A DNA stretch of 64,000 nucleotides from Streptomyces sp. CB01201 (GCF_002803085.1 NZ_NNBJ01000004.1:969-64968), one strand, 5' to 3'; shown: positions 24,899-34,276, counted from the first letter of the stretch. Made by a program: numbers and translations. Notes: generated by a model from the sequence alone, not told the origin.

Positions 24899-26467
24899 AT
24901 GCGGTCGATCCGTATGCGAATTATGGCGATTGGTGCGGCCGTGGTGGTCGCCGGAGTGGGCGGCTGGCAGCTGTTGCCGTCCGATCAGGCGAAGAAGGAC
25001 CCCATAGCCGTCGGCACGACCGACGTCATCACCTCGCTCGACCCGGCGGGCGCGTACGACGCGGGCTCCTGGGCGATCTACAACAACGTCTACCAGTCGC
25101 TGCTCACCTTCCGGCAGGGCAGCACCACCCCGGTCCCGGACGCGGCCAAGAGCTGCGCCTTCGTCGGGCAGAAGCTGACGACGTACCAGTGCGTGATGCG
25201 CGACGACATCAGCTTCTCCAGCGGGCGCAAGATGACCGCGGAGGACGTGAAGTACTCCTTCGACCGGATGCTGAAGATCGCCGACAAGCTGGGCCCCGCC
25301 CCGCTGTTCTCGATGCTCGGCTCGGTGCAGGCGCAGGGCGACACGGTCACCTTCAACCTGAAGAGCAAGGACGCCACGTTCCCGTCCAAGCTCGCCACCG
25401 GTGCGGGCTCGATCGTCGACAGCAGCCAGTACCCGGCGAACGCCCTGCGCAAGGACGACTCGGTCGTCGGCTCGGGGCCCTATCTGCTCAAGGAGTACAA
25501 GAAGGACGCCTCCGGGGCGCCGGTCAGCGCGAGCCTTGAGCCCAACACCGGCTACAAGGGCGCGGTGACCAAGCAGGGCATGCCCATCACCGTCCGGTAC
25601 TTCGCCGAAGCCGACCAGCTGAACGCGGCCTGGCAGGCCAAGCAGGTCGACGTGGCGCACCGCGAGATGCCGCCCCAGGTGCTCGCCAAGCTCTCGCCCG
25701 GGGCCGACGTGCGGATCAGCACCTCGCCCGGCTACGACATCCGCCAGCTCACCTTCAACCTGAAGTCGTCGAGCCCGGTCTCCAAGACCAAGGTCCGCGA
25801 GGCCGCGGCCGCTCTCGTCGACCGGGCGGCGCTCGCCTCCAACGTCTACCTCGGCACCGTCGACCCGCTGTTCTCCGTGATCCCACAGGGCTTCACCGGC
25901 CACAGCACCGCCTTCTTCGACGCCTATCCGAAGCCCGATCCGGTCAAGGCGAAGAGCCTGCTGCGGTCCGCGGGCGAGTCGCTGCCGGTCACGTTCAACA
26001 TGGCGTACCGCAAGCTCGGCGCGAACGGCGCGGAGGCCGAGCAGATCAAGACGCAGCTGGAGAAGGACGGCCTGTTCAAGGTCAACCTCATCGCCGAGCC
26101 GGACTGGCCGAAGATGCAGCAGAACTACGCCGAGGGCAAGTACGACGCGTACACCGCCGGCTGGCTCGCCGACTTCCCGGACCCCGACAACTTCGGCGCG
26201 CCGCTCGTCGGCACGGGCAACAGCCTGCACAACAACTACTCCGACAAGACCGTCGACGATCTCATCAAGAGCACCCAGGAGTTCACCGACCGCGGCCGGG
26301 CGGCCGACGACTTCAAGGCGATCCAGGAGAAGGTCGCCCAGGACGTCCCGCTGATCCCGCTGTGGCAGGGCAAGAACTACGTCCTCGGCAACAAGGACGT
26401 CAGCGGCTCGCAGTACCTGTCGGACGGCACGGGCGTGTGGCGCCTGTGGGAACTCGGCTGGATCTGA
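24899..26467 (+). CDS. peptide-type ABC transporter substrate-binding protein (SBP_bac_5), orphan
   Basis: A 522-aa extracytoplasmic solute receptor of the oligopeptide/nickel family. The N-terminus (MRSIRMRIMAIGAAVVVAGV) is a basic-hydrophobic signal or anchor without a lipobox Cys. Family features: GTTDVITSLDPAGAYD, SGRKMTAEDVKYSFDRML and GWLADFPDPDNF in the C-terminal lobe. No permease or ATPase gene lies nearby, so it is an orphan or serves a distant transporter. ATG 24899 has GAGGAG upstream; an open frame from 24872 exists but lacks a better ribosome binding site. The ligand is unknown. Confidence 0.88.
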   Translation: MRSIRMRIMAIGAAVVVAGVGGWQLLPSDQAKKDPIAVGTTDVITSLDPAGAYDAGSWAIYNNVYQSLLTFRQGSTTPVPDAAKSCAFVGQKLTTYQCVMRDDISFSSGRKMTAEDVKYSFDRMLKIADKLGPAPLFSMLGSVQAQGDTVTFNLKSKDATFPSKLATGAGSIVDSSQYPANALRKDDSVVGSGPYLLKEYKKDASGAPVSASLEPNTGYKGAVTKQGMPITVRYFAEADQLNAAWQAKQVDVAHREMPPQVLAKLSPGADVRISTSPGYDIRQLTFNLKSSSPVSKTKVREAAAALVDRAALASNVYLGTVDPLFSVIPQGFTGHSTAFFDAYPKPDPVKAKSLLRSAGESLPVTFNMAYRKLGANGAEAEQIKTQLEKDGLFKVNLIAEPDWPKMQQNYAEGKYDAYTAGWLADFPDPDNFGAPLVGTGNSLHNNYSDKTVDDLIKSTQEFTDRGRAADDFKAIQEKVAQDVPLIPLWQGKNYVLGNKDVSGSQYLSDGTGVWRLWELGWI

Positions 26468-26576
26468 GTTCCGGCCCCCGGCCGGGGGCGCCCGCGTTGG
26501 CCCAAAGGGCTGCTGTCCGGGCGCCCACCGGTTCTGTTCCATTGACCGCGCACGGACACGCTGCTTCCGTCGGGGG

Positions 26577-28775
26577 ATGCGCCTTTCCCGTCGTACGCTG
26601 CTGAGCTCACTCGCCGGATCGGCCCTCGCCCTCGGGGCGGGCACCGAGGCCGGGCACGCCGCCGAGGCCGGTGGAGCGGCCGGCCCGGGGCCCGCCGCCC
26701 GGGCCCTGGCCCGGCTGCTGCCGGACCATCGCGATCAGGTCACCTTCCGTACGCTCGCGCCGGCCGCCGGCCGGGACCGCTTCCGGGTCTCGGGCGGGAC
26801 CGGCGAGATCCTGGTGGAGGGCAGCACCCCGGCCGTCCAACTCACCGGATTCCACCGGTACTTGAGACAGATCGCGCACGCCCACATCTCCTGGGCGGGC
26901 GAGCAGACCCGGCTGCCCCGGCTGCTCCCCGCGGTGCCCTCGCCCCTCACGAGCACGGCCAACGTCACCCACCGGTTCGTCTTCAACGACACCAACGACG
27001 GCTATACCGGGCCCTACCACGACTGGTCCTACTGGGAGCGCGAGCTCGACGTCCTGGCCCTGCACGGCTACAACGAGGTGCTCGTCTACCTCGGAGCCGA
27101 CACCGTCTACCACCGCACTTTCCTCCAACACGGCTACCGCGACGCAGAGTTGCGCAGCTGGCTCCCCGGGCCCGCGCACCAGCCGTGGTGGCTGCTCCAG
27201 AACATGTCCGGCTTCGGCGGCCCGGTGTCCCGACAACTCCTCGATCAACGGGCCGAGTTGGCGACCCGGATCGTCCACCGCCTGCGCGAGCTCGGCATGA
27301 CCCCGGTGCTGCCCGGCTACTTCGGCACGCTCCCGCCCGGCTTCGCCGACCGCAACCCGGGCGCGCACGTGGTGCCACAGGGGATCTGGGGAGGCTTCGC
27401 CCGGCCCGACTGGCTGGACCCGCGCTCCGAGCACTTCGCCCGGATCGCGGCCACGTTCTACCGCGTCCAGGACGAGCTGCTCGGCGCCACCACCATGTAC
27501 AAGATGGACCTGCTGCACGAGGGCGGCACCCCCGGTGACGTGCCGATCGGCGCAGCCGCCCGAGCCGTCGAGAAGGCGCTGCGCACCGCGCACCCCGGGG
27601 CGATCTGGAGCATCCTCGGCTGGCAGCAGAACCCGCACAAGGAGATCATCGAGGCGGTCGACAAGACCAAGCTGTTCGTCGTCGACGGCCTCTCCGACCA
27701 CTACCCCTCGGTGACCGACCGCGAGGCGTCCTGGGAGGGCACCCCGTACGCGTTCGGCTCCATCTGGAACTTCGGCGGCCACACCGCGATGGGCGCCAAC
27801 ACCCCCGACTGGGCTTCCCTGTACGAGAGTTGGCGCACCAAGCCGAACAGCGCGCTGGACGGCATCGCGCTCATGCCGGAGGGTGCCGACAACAACCCCG
27901 CCGCCTTCGCGCTCTTCTCCGACCTGCCCTGGACGGACGGCCCCGTCGATCTGGAGGAGTGGTTCGAGCAGTGGCCGCGCTACCGGTACGGCGCGAGGGA
28001 CCGGCACGCGACCGAGGCGTGGGACGTGCTGCGCCGCACCGCCTACGGCACCACCCGGGCCGACTCCTGGAGCGAGGCCGCGGACGGCCTCTTCGGCGCC
28101 CGGCCCGACCTGAAGGCCACCTCGGGCGGCTTCTGGTCCCCGCCCGCGCTCCGCTACGACGCGGCCGGGTTCGCCGAGGCCCTGCCGGCCCTGCTCGCGG
28201 TCTCCCCGAACCTGCGCGGCTCGTCGGCCTACCGCTACGACCTCCTCGACGTGACCCGGCAGACCCTCTCCAACGAGTCCCGCCGGCTGCTCCCGCGCAT
28301 CCGGGACGCCTTCGAGAACGCCGACAAGGACGCGCTCGCGGCACTGACCGGGGAGTGGCTGCGCGATCTGGCCCTGCTTGAGCGGGTGGTGGCCACCGAC
28401 CGGGGCCATCTGCTCGGCCGCTGGATCGCGGACGCGCGCTCCTGGGGCGGCACCGCGCAGGAGATGGACCGCCTCGCCCACGACGCGGTGTCGCTGCTCA
28501 CGGTGTGGGGTCCGCGCGCGGCGGCCAACGGCGGCACCCTGCGCGACTACGCGAACCGCGAGTGGTCGGGCCTGGTCGGCGGCCTCTACACGCTGCGCTG
28601 GCGCACCTACTTCGACACTCTGACCGCCTCGCTGACCACGGGCCGCCCCCCGGAGCCGGTCGACTGGTACGCCCTGGAGGACACCTGGGTGCGCACCCAC
28701 CCCGCGTACGGGACCGAGCCGAAGGGCGACATCGTGAAGGTGGCCCGAGAGGTCAGGGAGGCCCTGGACCTCTGA
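26577..28775 (+). CDS. alpha-N-acetylglucosaminidase (GH89), Tat-exported
   Basis: A 732-aa exo-glycosidase related to human NAGLU, removing terminal alpha-linked GlcNAc. It starts with a twin-arginine signal (MRLSRRTLLSSLAGSALALG). The three GH89 regions are recognisable: the N-terminal domain with LTGFHRYLRQIAHAHISWAG, the catalytic barrel with NDTNDGYTGPYHDWSYWERE, LHGYNEVLVYLG, PVLPGYFGTLPPGFADRNPG and LMPEGADNNPAAFALFSDLP, and the helical C-terminal domain ending near VDWYALEDTWVRTHP. GGGGG precedes ATG 26577. It sits alone, with no sugar transporter in the window; GH20 at 34277 could act on related glycans. Confidence 0.92.
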   Translation: MRLSRRTLLSSLAGSALALGAGTEAGHAAEAGGAAGPGPAARALARLLPDHRDQVTFRTLAPAAGRDRFRVSGGTGEILVEGSTPAVQLTGFHRYLRQIAHAHISWAGEQTRLPRLLPAVPSPLTSTANVTHRFVFNDTNDGYTGPYHDWSYWERELDVLALHGYNEVLVYLGADTVYHRTFLQHGYRDAELRSWLPGPAHQPWWLLQNMSGFGGPVSRQLLDQRAELATRIVHRLRELGMTPVLPGYFGTLPPGFADRNPGAHVVPQGIWGGFARPDWLDPRSEHFARIAATFYRVQDELLGATTMYKMDLLHEGGTPGDVPIGAAARAVEKALRTAHPGAIWSILGWQQNPHKEIIEAVDKTKLFVVDGLSDHYPSVTDREASWEGTPYAFGSIWNFGGHTAMGANTPDWASLYESWRTKPNSALDGIALMPEGADNNPAAFALFSDLPWTDGPVDLEEWFEQWPRYRYGARDRHATEAWDVLRRTAYGTTRADSWSEAADGLFGARPDLKATSGGFWSPPALRYDAAGFAEALPALLAVSPNLRGSSAYRYDLLDVTRQTLSNESRRLLPRIRDAFENADKDALAALTGEWLRDLALLERVVATDRGHLLGRWIADARSWGGTAQEMDRLAHDAVSLLTVWGPRAAANGGTLRDYANREWSGLVGGLYTLRWRTYFDTLTASLTTGRPPEPVDWYALEDTWVRTHPAYGTEPKGDIVKVAREVREALDL

Positions 28776-28815
28776 ACCACTTCTGAACCGACTCTGAACT
28801 CACCCTCCCGGAGCC

Positions 28816-29559
28816 CTACTTGGCGGACTTCCGGGAGGCGGCGGCCTGGGACATCCCCGGCAGGAAGTCCGTGAACAGCTCGTGCACCTCGTGCACGAGC
28901 GGCCGCAGCACCCGGAACCGGGCGAGGGCGATGCCCCGGGTGGTGAGCTTGGCCCCCCGGGCCGCGAGCCGGTAGCTCCGCTCGCGGTCGGGGGAGCGGT
29001 CGAAGACCCAGTACAGGACCAGCCCCATCTGGGACAGCCACATCAACTCGGGCAGTACGTCGACGAGTTCGGCCGGCACCTTGGTCTTCGTGCCGGCCAG
29101 CACCTCCCGGTGCACGGAGATCGCCTCCTGCCGCGCGTGCTCCGACTCCGCGGAGAACGGGCTGAGCGGGCTGTCCGGGTCGGCCGCGTTCTTGAAGAAC
29201 TGCGCCGCGAACTCGTGGTACGGCGACGCGATGTCCAGCCACACCCGCAGCACCCCCGCGAGCCGGGCCTCCAGGTCGGTCTCGGTGTCGAGCACCTCGC
29301 GCACCGCCGCCTGGTGCTCGGCCGCGATCCGGTCGTAGAAGCCCTGGATCAGGTGCTCCTTGCCGGCGAAGTAGTAGTACGCGTTCCCGACCGAGACCCC
29401 GGCCTCCTGCGCGATCACCCGCATCGTGGTCTTGTCGTACCCCCGCTCCTGGAAGAGCCGCATGGCGGTCTCCAGAATGAGAGTGCGGGTCTGCTCCCCC
29501 TTGGCGGGCCGGGACCCCACCGCCTCGGAATCCGTCTCGTCACGCGCGTTCTCTGCCAC
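28816..29559 (-). CDS. TetR-family transcriptional regulator
   Basis: A 247-aa repressor-type protein. The N-terminal HTH (residues about 22-68) is typical: RTLILETAMRLFQERGYDKT, TTMRVIAQEAGVSVGNAYYY and FAGKEHLIQGFY. The C-terminal ligand domain has the helical pattern of the family with LPELMWLSQMGLVLYWVFDR, often seen in lipid or fatty-acyl-responsive members. The start is GTG 29559. It is downstream of, but separated by a strong terminator from, sdhB, and converges on the GH89 gene. No operator was recognised. Confidence 0.88.
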   Translation of the reverse strand: MAENARDETDSEAVGSRPAKGEQTRTLILETAMRLFQERGYDKTTMRVIAQEAGVSVGNAYYYFAGKEHLIQGFYDRIAAEHQAAVREVLDTETDLEARLAGVLRVWLDIASPYHEFAAQFFKNAADPDSPLSPFSAESEHARQEAISVHREVLAGTKTKVPAELVDVLPELMWLSQMGLVLYWVFDRSPDRERSYRLAARGAKLTTRGIALARFRVLRPLVHEVHELFTDFLPGMSQAAASRKSAK

Positions 29560-29708
29560 GGCAAGAGCCTAATCGGCCAGGCGGTCGGGGCGACGTGAGG
29601 GTTCGGGCGGACATCTCGTGCCTCCCGTGGCTGTGCTGGTCGAGGCCGTCATCGTAGGACGGACAGGCCCCCCGGCGGGGATCACCGCGCGTTCACCCGT
29701 ACGTGCGA

Positions 29709-29752
29709 GAGGGCCCCGCACCCGGAAGCGAACTTCCGGGTGCGGGGCCCTC
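29709..29752 (-). terminator. intrinsic terminator of the sdhCDAB operon
   Basis: A perfect 20-bp inverted repeat (GAGGGCCCCGCACCCGGAAG at 29709-29728 and its complement at 29733-29752) with a CGAA tetraloop lies 16 bp beyond the sdhB stop. It is the strongest hairpin in the window and should end the sdh transcript ahead of the TetR gene. Confidence 0.88.
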
Positions 29753-29767
29753 GGGCACATGCCGGGA

Positions 29768-30544
29768 TCAGAAGCGGCGCGTGATCAGGGCGCGCTTGAC
29801 TTCCTGGATCGCCTTGGTGACCTCGATGCCACGGGGGCACGCGTCGGTGCAGTTGAACGTGGTGCGGCAACGCCACACGCCGTCCTTGTCGTTGAGGATC
29901 TCCAGGCGCTGCTCGCCCGCCTCGTCACGGCTGTCGAAGATGAAGCGGTGCGCGTTCACGATCGCGGCCGGGCCGAAGTACTGGCCGTCGTTCCAGAAGA
30001 CCGGGCAGGAGGACGTGCACGCCGCGCACAGGATGCACTTCGTGGTGTCGTCGAAGCGCTCGCGGTCCTCGGGGGACTGGAGACGCTCACGCGTCGGCTC
30101 GTTGCCCTTCGTGATGAGGAAGGGCATCACGTCGCGGTACGCCTGGAAGAACGGCTCCATGTCCACGACCAGGTCCTTCTGGACCGTGAGGCCCTTGATG
30201 GCCTCGATGGTGATGGGCTTGGAGGGGTTGATGTCCTTGATCAGCGTCTTGCAGGCGAGACGGTTCTTGCCGTTGATGCGCATGGCGTCGGAGCCGCAGA
30301 TGCCGTGCGCGCAGGAGCGGCGGAAGGTCAGGGACCCGTCCAGCTCCCACTTGATCTTGTGGAGACCGTCGAGCACGCGCTCCTTCGGGTCGATCTCCAG
30401 CTGGAAGTCCTCCCACGTCGCTTCCTCGGAGATCTCCGGGTTGAAGCGGCGGATGCGGAAGGTGACCGTGATGTAGGGCGAGTCCGCGAAGCCGGGCTCC
30501 GGCGCGCCTGCCGTGTCGGCCTTGTCCAGGGTCGGGGTTGCCAT
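29768..30544 (-). CDS. sdhB: succinate dehydrogenase iron-sulfur subunit
   Basis: A 258-aa electron-transfer subunit of complex II. Ligands of the [2Fe-2S] cluster are in RRSCAHGICGSDAM with the later NRLAC; the [4Fe-4S] and [3Fe-4S] clusters are ligated by CILCAACTSSCP and CRTTFNCTDACPRG. It passes electrons from SdhA flavin to the membrane quinone site. ATG 30544 shares one base with the sdhA stop (TGATG), so translation is coupled. It is the last gene of the operon and is followed by the terminator at 29709-29752. Confidence 0.97.
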   Translation of the reverse strand: MATPTLDKADTAGAPEPGFADSPYITVTFRIRRFNPEISEEATWEDFQLEIDPKERVLDGLHKIKWELDGSLTFRRSCAHGICGSDAMRINGKNRLACKTLIKDINPSKPITIEAIKGLTVQKDLVVDMEPFFQAYRDVMPFLITKGNEPTRERLQSPEDRERFDDTTKCILCAACTSSCPVFWNDGQYFGPAAIVNAHRFIFDSRDEAGEQRLEILNDKDGVWRCRTTFNCTDACPRGIEVTKAIQEVKRALITRRF

Positions 30545-32298
30545 CAGTACTTACGCTCCATCGGCTGGTAGCGGGTCTGGACGACGGGCTTGTAGTCGAG
30601 GCGGATCGAGTCCTTGCCGCCGTCCGCGACCTCGCGGTACGCCATGGTGTGGCGCATGAAGTTGACGTCGTCGCGGTTCGGGTAGTCCTCGCGGTAGTGA
30701 CCGCCGCGGGACTCCTTGCGCGCCAGGGCCGAGACGGCCATGACCTCGGCCAGGTCGAGCAGGTTGCCCAGCTCGATGGCCTCCAGGAGGTCGGTGTTGA
30801 ACCGCTTGCCCTTGTCCTGGACGGACACGTTGCGGTAGCGCTCGCGCAGCTCGCCGATCTTCTCGACCGCGGTCTTGATCGTCTGCTCGGTGCGGAAGAC
30901 CATGACGTTGGCGTCCATGGTCTCCTGGAGCTCCTTGCGGATGACCGCGACGCGCTCGGTGCCGGTCGCCGACAGCAGGTTCTCGACCTGCGCCTGGACC
31001 TGCGCCGCCGGGTTCTCGGGGAGCTCGATGTAGTCCGCGGTGTGCGCGTACTCCGCCGCCGCGATGCCCGCGCGCTTGCCGAACACGTTGATGTCCAGGA
31101 GCGAGTTGGTGCCCAGGCGGTTGGCGCCGTGCACGGAGACACAGGCGACCTCGCCGGCCGCGTACAGACCCGGGACGACCGTGGTGTTGTCGCTGAGGAC
31201 CTCGCCCTGGACGTTCGTCGGGATGCCGCCCATGGCGTAGTGCGCGGTGGGCTGGATCGGGATCGGGTCCGTGTAGGGCTCGATGCCGAGGTAGGTGCGC
31301 GCGAACTCCGTGATGTCCGGGAGCTTGGCGTCGAGCTGCTCCGGCGGGAGGTGCGTCAGGTCGAGGTAGACGTGGTCGCCCTCGGGACCGCAGCCGCGGC
31401 CCTCGCGGATCTCCGTGTAGATGGAGCGCGAGACGACGTCACGGGACGCGAGGTCCTTCATGACCGGCGCGTACTTCTCCATGAAGCGCTCGCCGTCCTT
31501 GTTGCGGAGGATGCCGCCCTCACCGCGGGCGCCCTCCGTCAGCAGGATGCCCATGCGCCAGATGCCCGTCGGGTGGAACTGGAAGAACTCCATGTCCTCC
31601 AGGGGCAGTCCGCGGCGGTAGCACGCGGCCTGGCCGTCACCGGTCAGGGTGTGCGCGTTGGAGGTCACCTTGAAGAACTTGCCGGTGCCGCCCGAGGCGT
31701 AGATGACCGACTTCGACTGGAAGACGTGGATCTCGCCGGTCGCCAGCTCGTAGGCGACGACGCCGGCGGACTTCTTGACGCCGTCCTCCTCGACCAGGAG
31801 CTGATCGAGGACGTAGAACTCGTTGAAGAACTCCACGCCCTCCTTGATGCAGTTCTGGTAGAGCGTCTGGAGGATCATGTGGCCGGTGCGGTCGCCCGAG
31901 TAGCAGGCACGGCGGACCGGGGCCTCGCCGTGGTTGCGGGAGTGACCGCCGAAACGGCGCTGGTCGATCTCACCGGCGGGCGTGCGGCCGAACGGCAGGC
32001 CCATCTTCTCCAGGTCGAGGACCGCGTCGATGGCCTCCTTCGCCAGGATCTCGGCGGCGTCCTGGTCGACCAGGTAGTCGCCGCCCTTGATCGTGTCGAA
32101 GGTGTGCCACTCCCAGTTGTCCTCCTCCACGTTGGCGAGCGCGGCGGCCATGCCGCCCTGCGCCGCGCCCGTGTGGGAGCGGGTGGGGTAGAGCTTCGTC
32201 AGCACGGCGGTGCGGCTGCGCTTGGTCGACTCGATGGCCGCGCGCATACCGGCGCCGCCGGCGCCGACGATGACGGTGTCGTACTTGTGGATCTTCAT
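30544..32298 (-). CDS. sdhA: succinate dehydrogenase flavoprotein subunit
   Basis: A 584-aa FAD protein oxidising succinate to fumarate. The dinucleotide-binding start is DTVIVGAGGAGMRAA; covalent FAD attachment is expected at the histidine of TRSHTGAAQGG; the substrate region includes FHPTGIW and GEGGILRNKDGERF, and the active-site arginine region is ACVSVHGANRLGTNSLLD. Full family length. Lies 31 bp after sdhD and overlaps sdhB by one base. Confidence 0.97.
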   Translation of the reverse strand: MKIHKYDTVIVGAGGAGMRAAIESTKRSRTAVLTKLYPTRSHTGAAQGGMAAALANVEEDNWEWHTFDTIKGGDYLVDQDAAEILAKEAIDAVLDLEKMGLPFGRTPAGEIDQRRFGGHSRNHGEAPVRRACYSGDRTGHMILQTLYQNCIKEGVEFFNEFYVLDQLLVEEDGVKKSAGVVAYELATGEIHVFQSKSVIYASGGTGKFFKVTSNAHTLTGDGQAACYRRGLPLEDMEFFQFHPTGIWRMGILLTEGARGEGGILRNKDGERFMEKYAPVMKDLASRDVVSRSIYTEIREGRGCGPEGDHVYLDLTHLPPEQLDAKLPDITEFARTYLGIEPYTDPIPIQPTAHYAMGGIPTNVQGEVLSDNTTVVPGLYAAGEVACVSVHGANRLGTNSLLDINVFGKRAGIAAAEYAHTADYIELPENPAAQVQAQVENLLSATGTERVAVIRKELQETMDANVMVFRTEQTIKTAVEKIGELRERYRNVSVQDKGKRFNTDLLEAIELGNLLDLAEVMAVSALARKESRGGHYREDYPNRDDVNFMRHTMAYREVADGGKDSIRLDYKPVVQTRYQPMERKY

Positions 32299-32329
32299 CG
32301 TTGAATTCCTCAGTCCCTCAGCCCGTGGA

Positions 32330-32812
32330 CTAGCGCATGTTCGGGTCGAAGGTGAAGATCACCAGCGTGCCCAGCAGGACGGTGAACACCGTGGCGGTGT
32401 AGAGCAGCATCTTCAGCCAGAAGCGGGTGTTGTCCCGCTGCGCGTAGTCGTTGATGACGGTGCGCAGGCCGTTGGCGCCGTGCAGCATGGCCAGCCAGAG
32501 CATGGCCAGGTCCCAGATCTGCCAGAACGGGGACGCCCAGCGGCCCGCGACGAACGCGAAGCCGATCTTGGAGACGCCGCCGTCGAGGACGAGCTGGATC
32601 AACAGGTGGCCGAGGACCAGGACGACCAGCACGATGCCGGACAGCCGCATGAACATCCAGCCGTACAGCTCGAAGTTCGTACGGGTGGACTTCGGGGTCT
32701 TCTTGGTGCGCTTGCGCGGGGCCTCGATGAGCGGGGCCGGGTGATCGGTGTCGTACAGGCTCGCGCCCTCGACTTCGCCGATCGCGGCAGCGGAAGAGGT
32801 TTCGGCAGACAT
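32330..32812 (-). CDS. sdhD: succinate dehydrogenase membrane anchor subunit D
   Basis: A 160-aa membrane subunit with three hydrophobic helices (FMRLSGIVLVVLVLGHLLIQ, WDLAMLWLAMLHGANGLRTV, LLYTATVFTVLLGTLVIFTF). The RLSG and LHGANGLRTVINDYAQ motifs carry the conserved Arg/Ser and heme-ligand His region of SdhD. The N-terminal 45 residues are polar, longer than in many homologues. The ATG lies 8 bp after the sdhC stop. It anchors SdhAB and helps form the quinone site. Confidence 0.93.
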   Translation of the reverse strand: MSAETSSAAAIGEVEGASLYDTDHPAPLIEAPRKRTKKTPKSTRTNFELYGWMFMRLSGIVLVVLVLGHLLIQLVLDGGVSKIGFAFVAGRWASPFWQIWDLAMLWLAMLHGANGLRTVINDYAQRDNTRFWLKMLLYTATVFTVLLGTLVIFTFDPNMR

Positions 32813-32820
32813 CTCAGTCC

Positions 32821-33201
32821 TCAGCTCCCGAACAGTTCACGGACGGCATGGCCGAGCACCGGGTAGAGCGCGCCCACCATCAGCACGACCCAGACACCCA
32901 CGACGGTCCAGAGCATCTGCTTCTGGTAGCGCGGGCCCTTGGCCCAGAAGTCGACCGCGATGATGCGCAGGCCGTTGAGCGCGTGGAACAGGATGGCGGC
33001 CACCAGGCCGTACTCCAGACACGCGACGATGGGCGTCTTGTAGGTCGCCACGACTTTGTCGTACGCCTCGGGGGAGACACGCACGAGAGCGGTGTCGAGG
33101 ACGTGGACGAACAGGAAGAAGAAAATGAGGACGCCGGTGACTCGATGAGCCACCCAGGACCACATTCCTTCCCGGCCGCGGTACAGCGTTCCAGCCGGCA
33201 C
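32821..33201 (-). CDS. sdhC: succinate dehydrogenase cytochrome b556 subunit
   Basis: A 126-aa membrane subunit, first gene of the operon. Conserved SdhC features: TLYRGREGMWSWVAHRVTGV with SxxHRxTG-like residues, FVHVLDTALVRVSPEAYD, and HALNGLRIIAVDFW carrying the heme His region; three helices. The open frame extends to 33276, but GTG 33201 follows GGAGG by 8 nt and gives the length of homologues, so it is chosen. Operon order is sdhC-sdhD-sdhA-sdhB with short gaps. Confidence 0.93.
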   Translation of the reverse strand: MPAGTLYRGREGMWSWVAHRVTGVLIFFFLFVHVLDTALVRVSPEAYDKVVATYKTPIVACLEYGLVAAILFHALNGLRIIAVDFWAKGPRYQKQMLWTVVGVWVVLMVGALYPVLGHAVRELFGS

Positions 33202-33335
33202 GGAAGAACCCTCCGGGAGCGGTGTCGAGGGCCGGCCGGCTTCAGTGTCGGTCTGACCCGGCCGGGTACGGTCCACCGGCCCCGGTCATCGTAGCGACGA
33301 GATGTCGGTTCCCTTGCGCCGGGTCCATAGGTGTG

Positions 33336-33358
33336 ATCAAACAGGCAATCAAACAGGC
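33336..33358. repeat. direct repeat upstream of sdhC
   Basis: ATCAAACAGGC occurs twice (33336-33346 and 33348-33358), period 12, in the 165 bp between sdhC and the gene at 33368. This AT-richer patch stands out from its surroundings and lies about 140 bp upstream of sdhC, so it may be a regulator site for the sdh operon. Confidence 0.45.
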
Positions 33359-33367
33359 TCGTACGGC

Positions 33368-34015
33368 CTAGAGAACGCCGTGTGCCGCGCTCGGGGCGTC
33401 CGGTTCGGGCTGGCTTGCCACGAGATGGGCGAGCCGGGCGCGGGCGAGGCGGCGCAGTTCGTCGGCGGCGATCGAGCGCTCCTCGTCCGGATCGTTGTTC
33501 ATCCGCAGCCGGATCCCGCTCAGCACCTGGTCGAGGTGCTCGGCCGGACTGAAAGCGTCGAGACAGATCACGAAGGCGTGCCGGAAGGTGCTCTCGTACG
33601 CTGCGTGTGCGGCCCGCAGCGCGGTGCGCGCGGACTGCGGCGCGCTCTCGTGCAGGCCCGGCGAGGACTCGTCGGCCAGCGCCTCGGCGAGGTCGGCGGC
33701 GCTCAGGTCGTAGCTGGCCTCGTCGGCCGCGGCGAGCAGCGACTCCAGGTCCGGGTACGGGCGGTGGGCGGCGAGCCGCAGTGCCCAGCGGCGGCTGGCA
33801 CAGCATGCGAGCAGGGCGGTTTCGGCGGCGCCGACCGGGGCGAGATTGAAACGGTCGAGCCCGTCGGGCCGTGGCGGGGCCGCCGGAACGGATGTGCCCC
33901 GGAGCTGATTCGGTATGGCTGCCCGCCCCTGGGCACGAGGAGTGTGATGAAGTGTCGGCGGTCGCTTCCGGGGGCCGGCGTGGGAATCGCTGGACAGCGT
34001 GGGCTCCTCGAACAC
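33368..34015 (-). CDS. OHCU decarboxylase-like protein
   Basis: A protein of up to 262 aa whose last 158 residues match the fold of 2-oxo-4-hydroxy-4-carboxy-5-ureidoimidazoline decarboxylase of ureide/purine breakdown (LACCASRRWALRLAAHRPYP, DLSAADLAEALADE, YESTFRHAFVICLDAFSPAE, LSGIRLRMNNDPDEE). The canonical catalytic HP motif and the S..EQ motif are missing, so activity is doubtful. The start is unclear: GTG 34156 gives the longest frame; GTG 34015 is given here as a compromise, and neither has a good ribosome binding site. No other purine catabolism genes are adjacent. Confidence 0.65.
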   Translation of the reverse strand: MFEEPTLSSDSHAGPRKRPPTLHHTPRAQGRAAIPNQLRGTSVPAAPPRPDGLDRFNLAPVGAAETALLACCASRRWALRLAAHRPYPDLESLLAAADEASYDLSAADLAEALADESSPGLHESAPQSARTALRAAHAAYESTFRHAFVICLDAFSPAEHLDQVLSGIRLRMNNDPDEERSIAADELRRLARARLAHLVASQPEPDAPSAAHGVL

Positions 34016-34276
34016 TGCGCGGGACGCGGCAGTACGGGACGGGGCGTGCTGCGAAGCACGGAGACTGGAGTGGAAAGTGAGGTGGGAGTGCCGCCACGCT
34101 ATCCACGTGGAAAGCGAGCTGCCCGACTGTTGCGCGATTTTCACCCGGACGTGCACACCGGGTCGCCCGCGGTGGACGGACTCCCGGGCCCTTCGGCGTA
34201 CCTTCGCCCCAGTTGTCCGGCCGGTATCGGGGGCCGCCGGGTCCGGCCTTACTGTTGTTGGACGGGAGGTTTCTGA

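Noticed and set aside
24764-26644. Long reverse open frame opposite the peptide-binding protein
   Set aside because: It is antisense to a gene with clear SBP family motifs; it is Val/Arg/Gly-rich shadow sequence.
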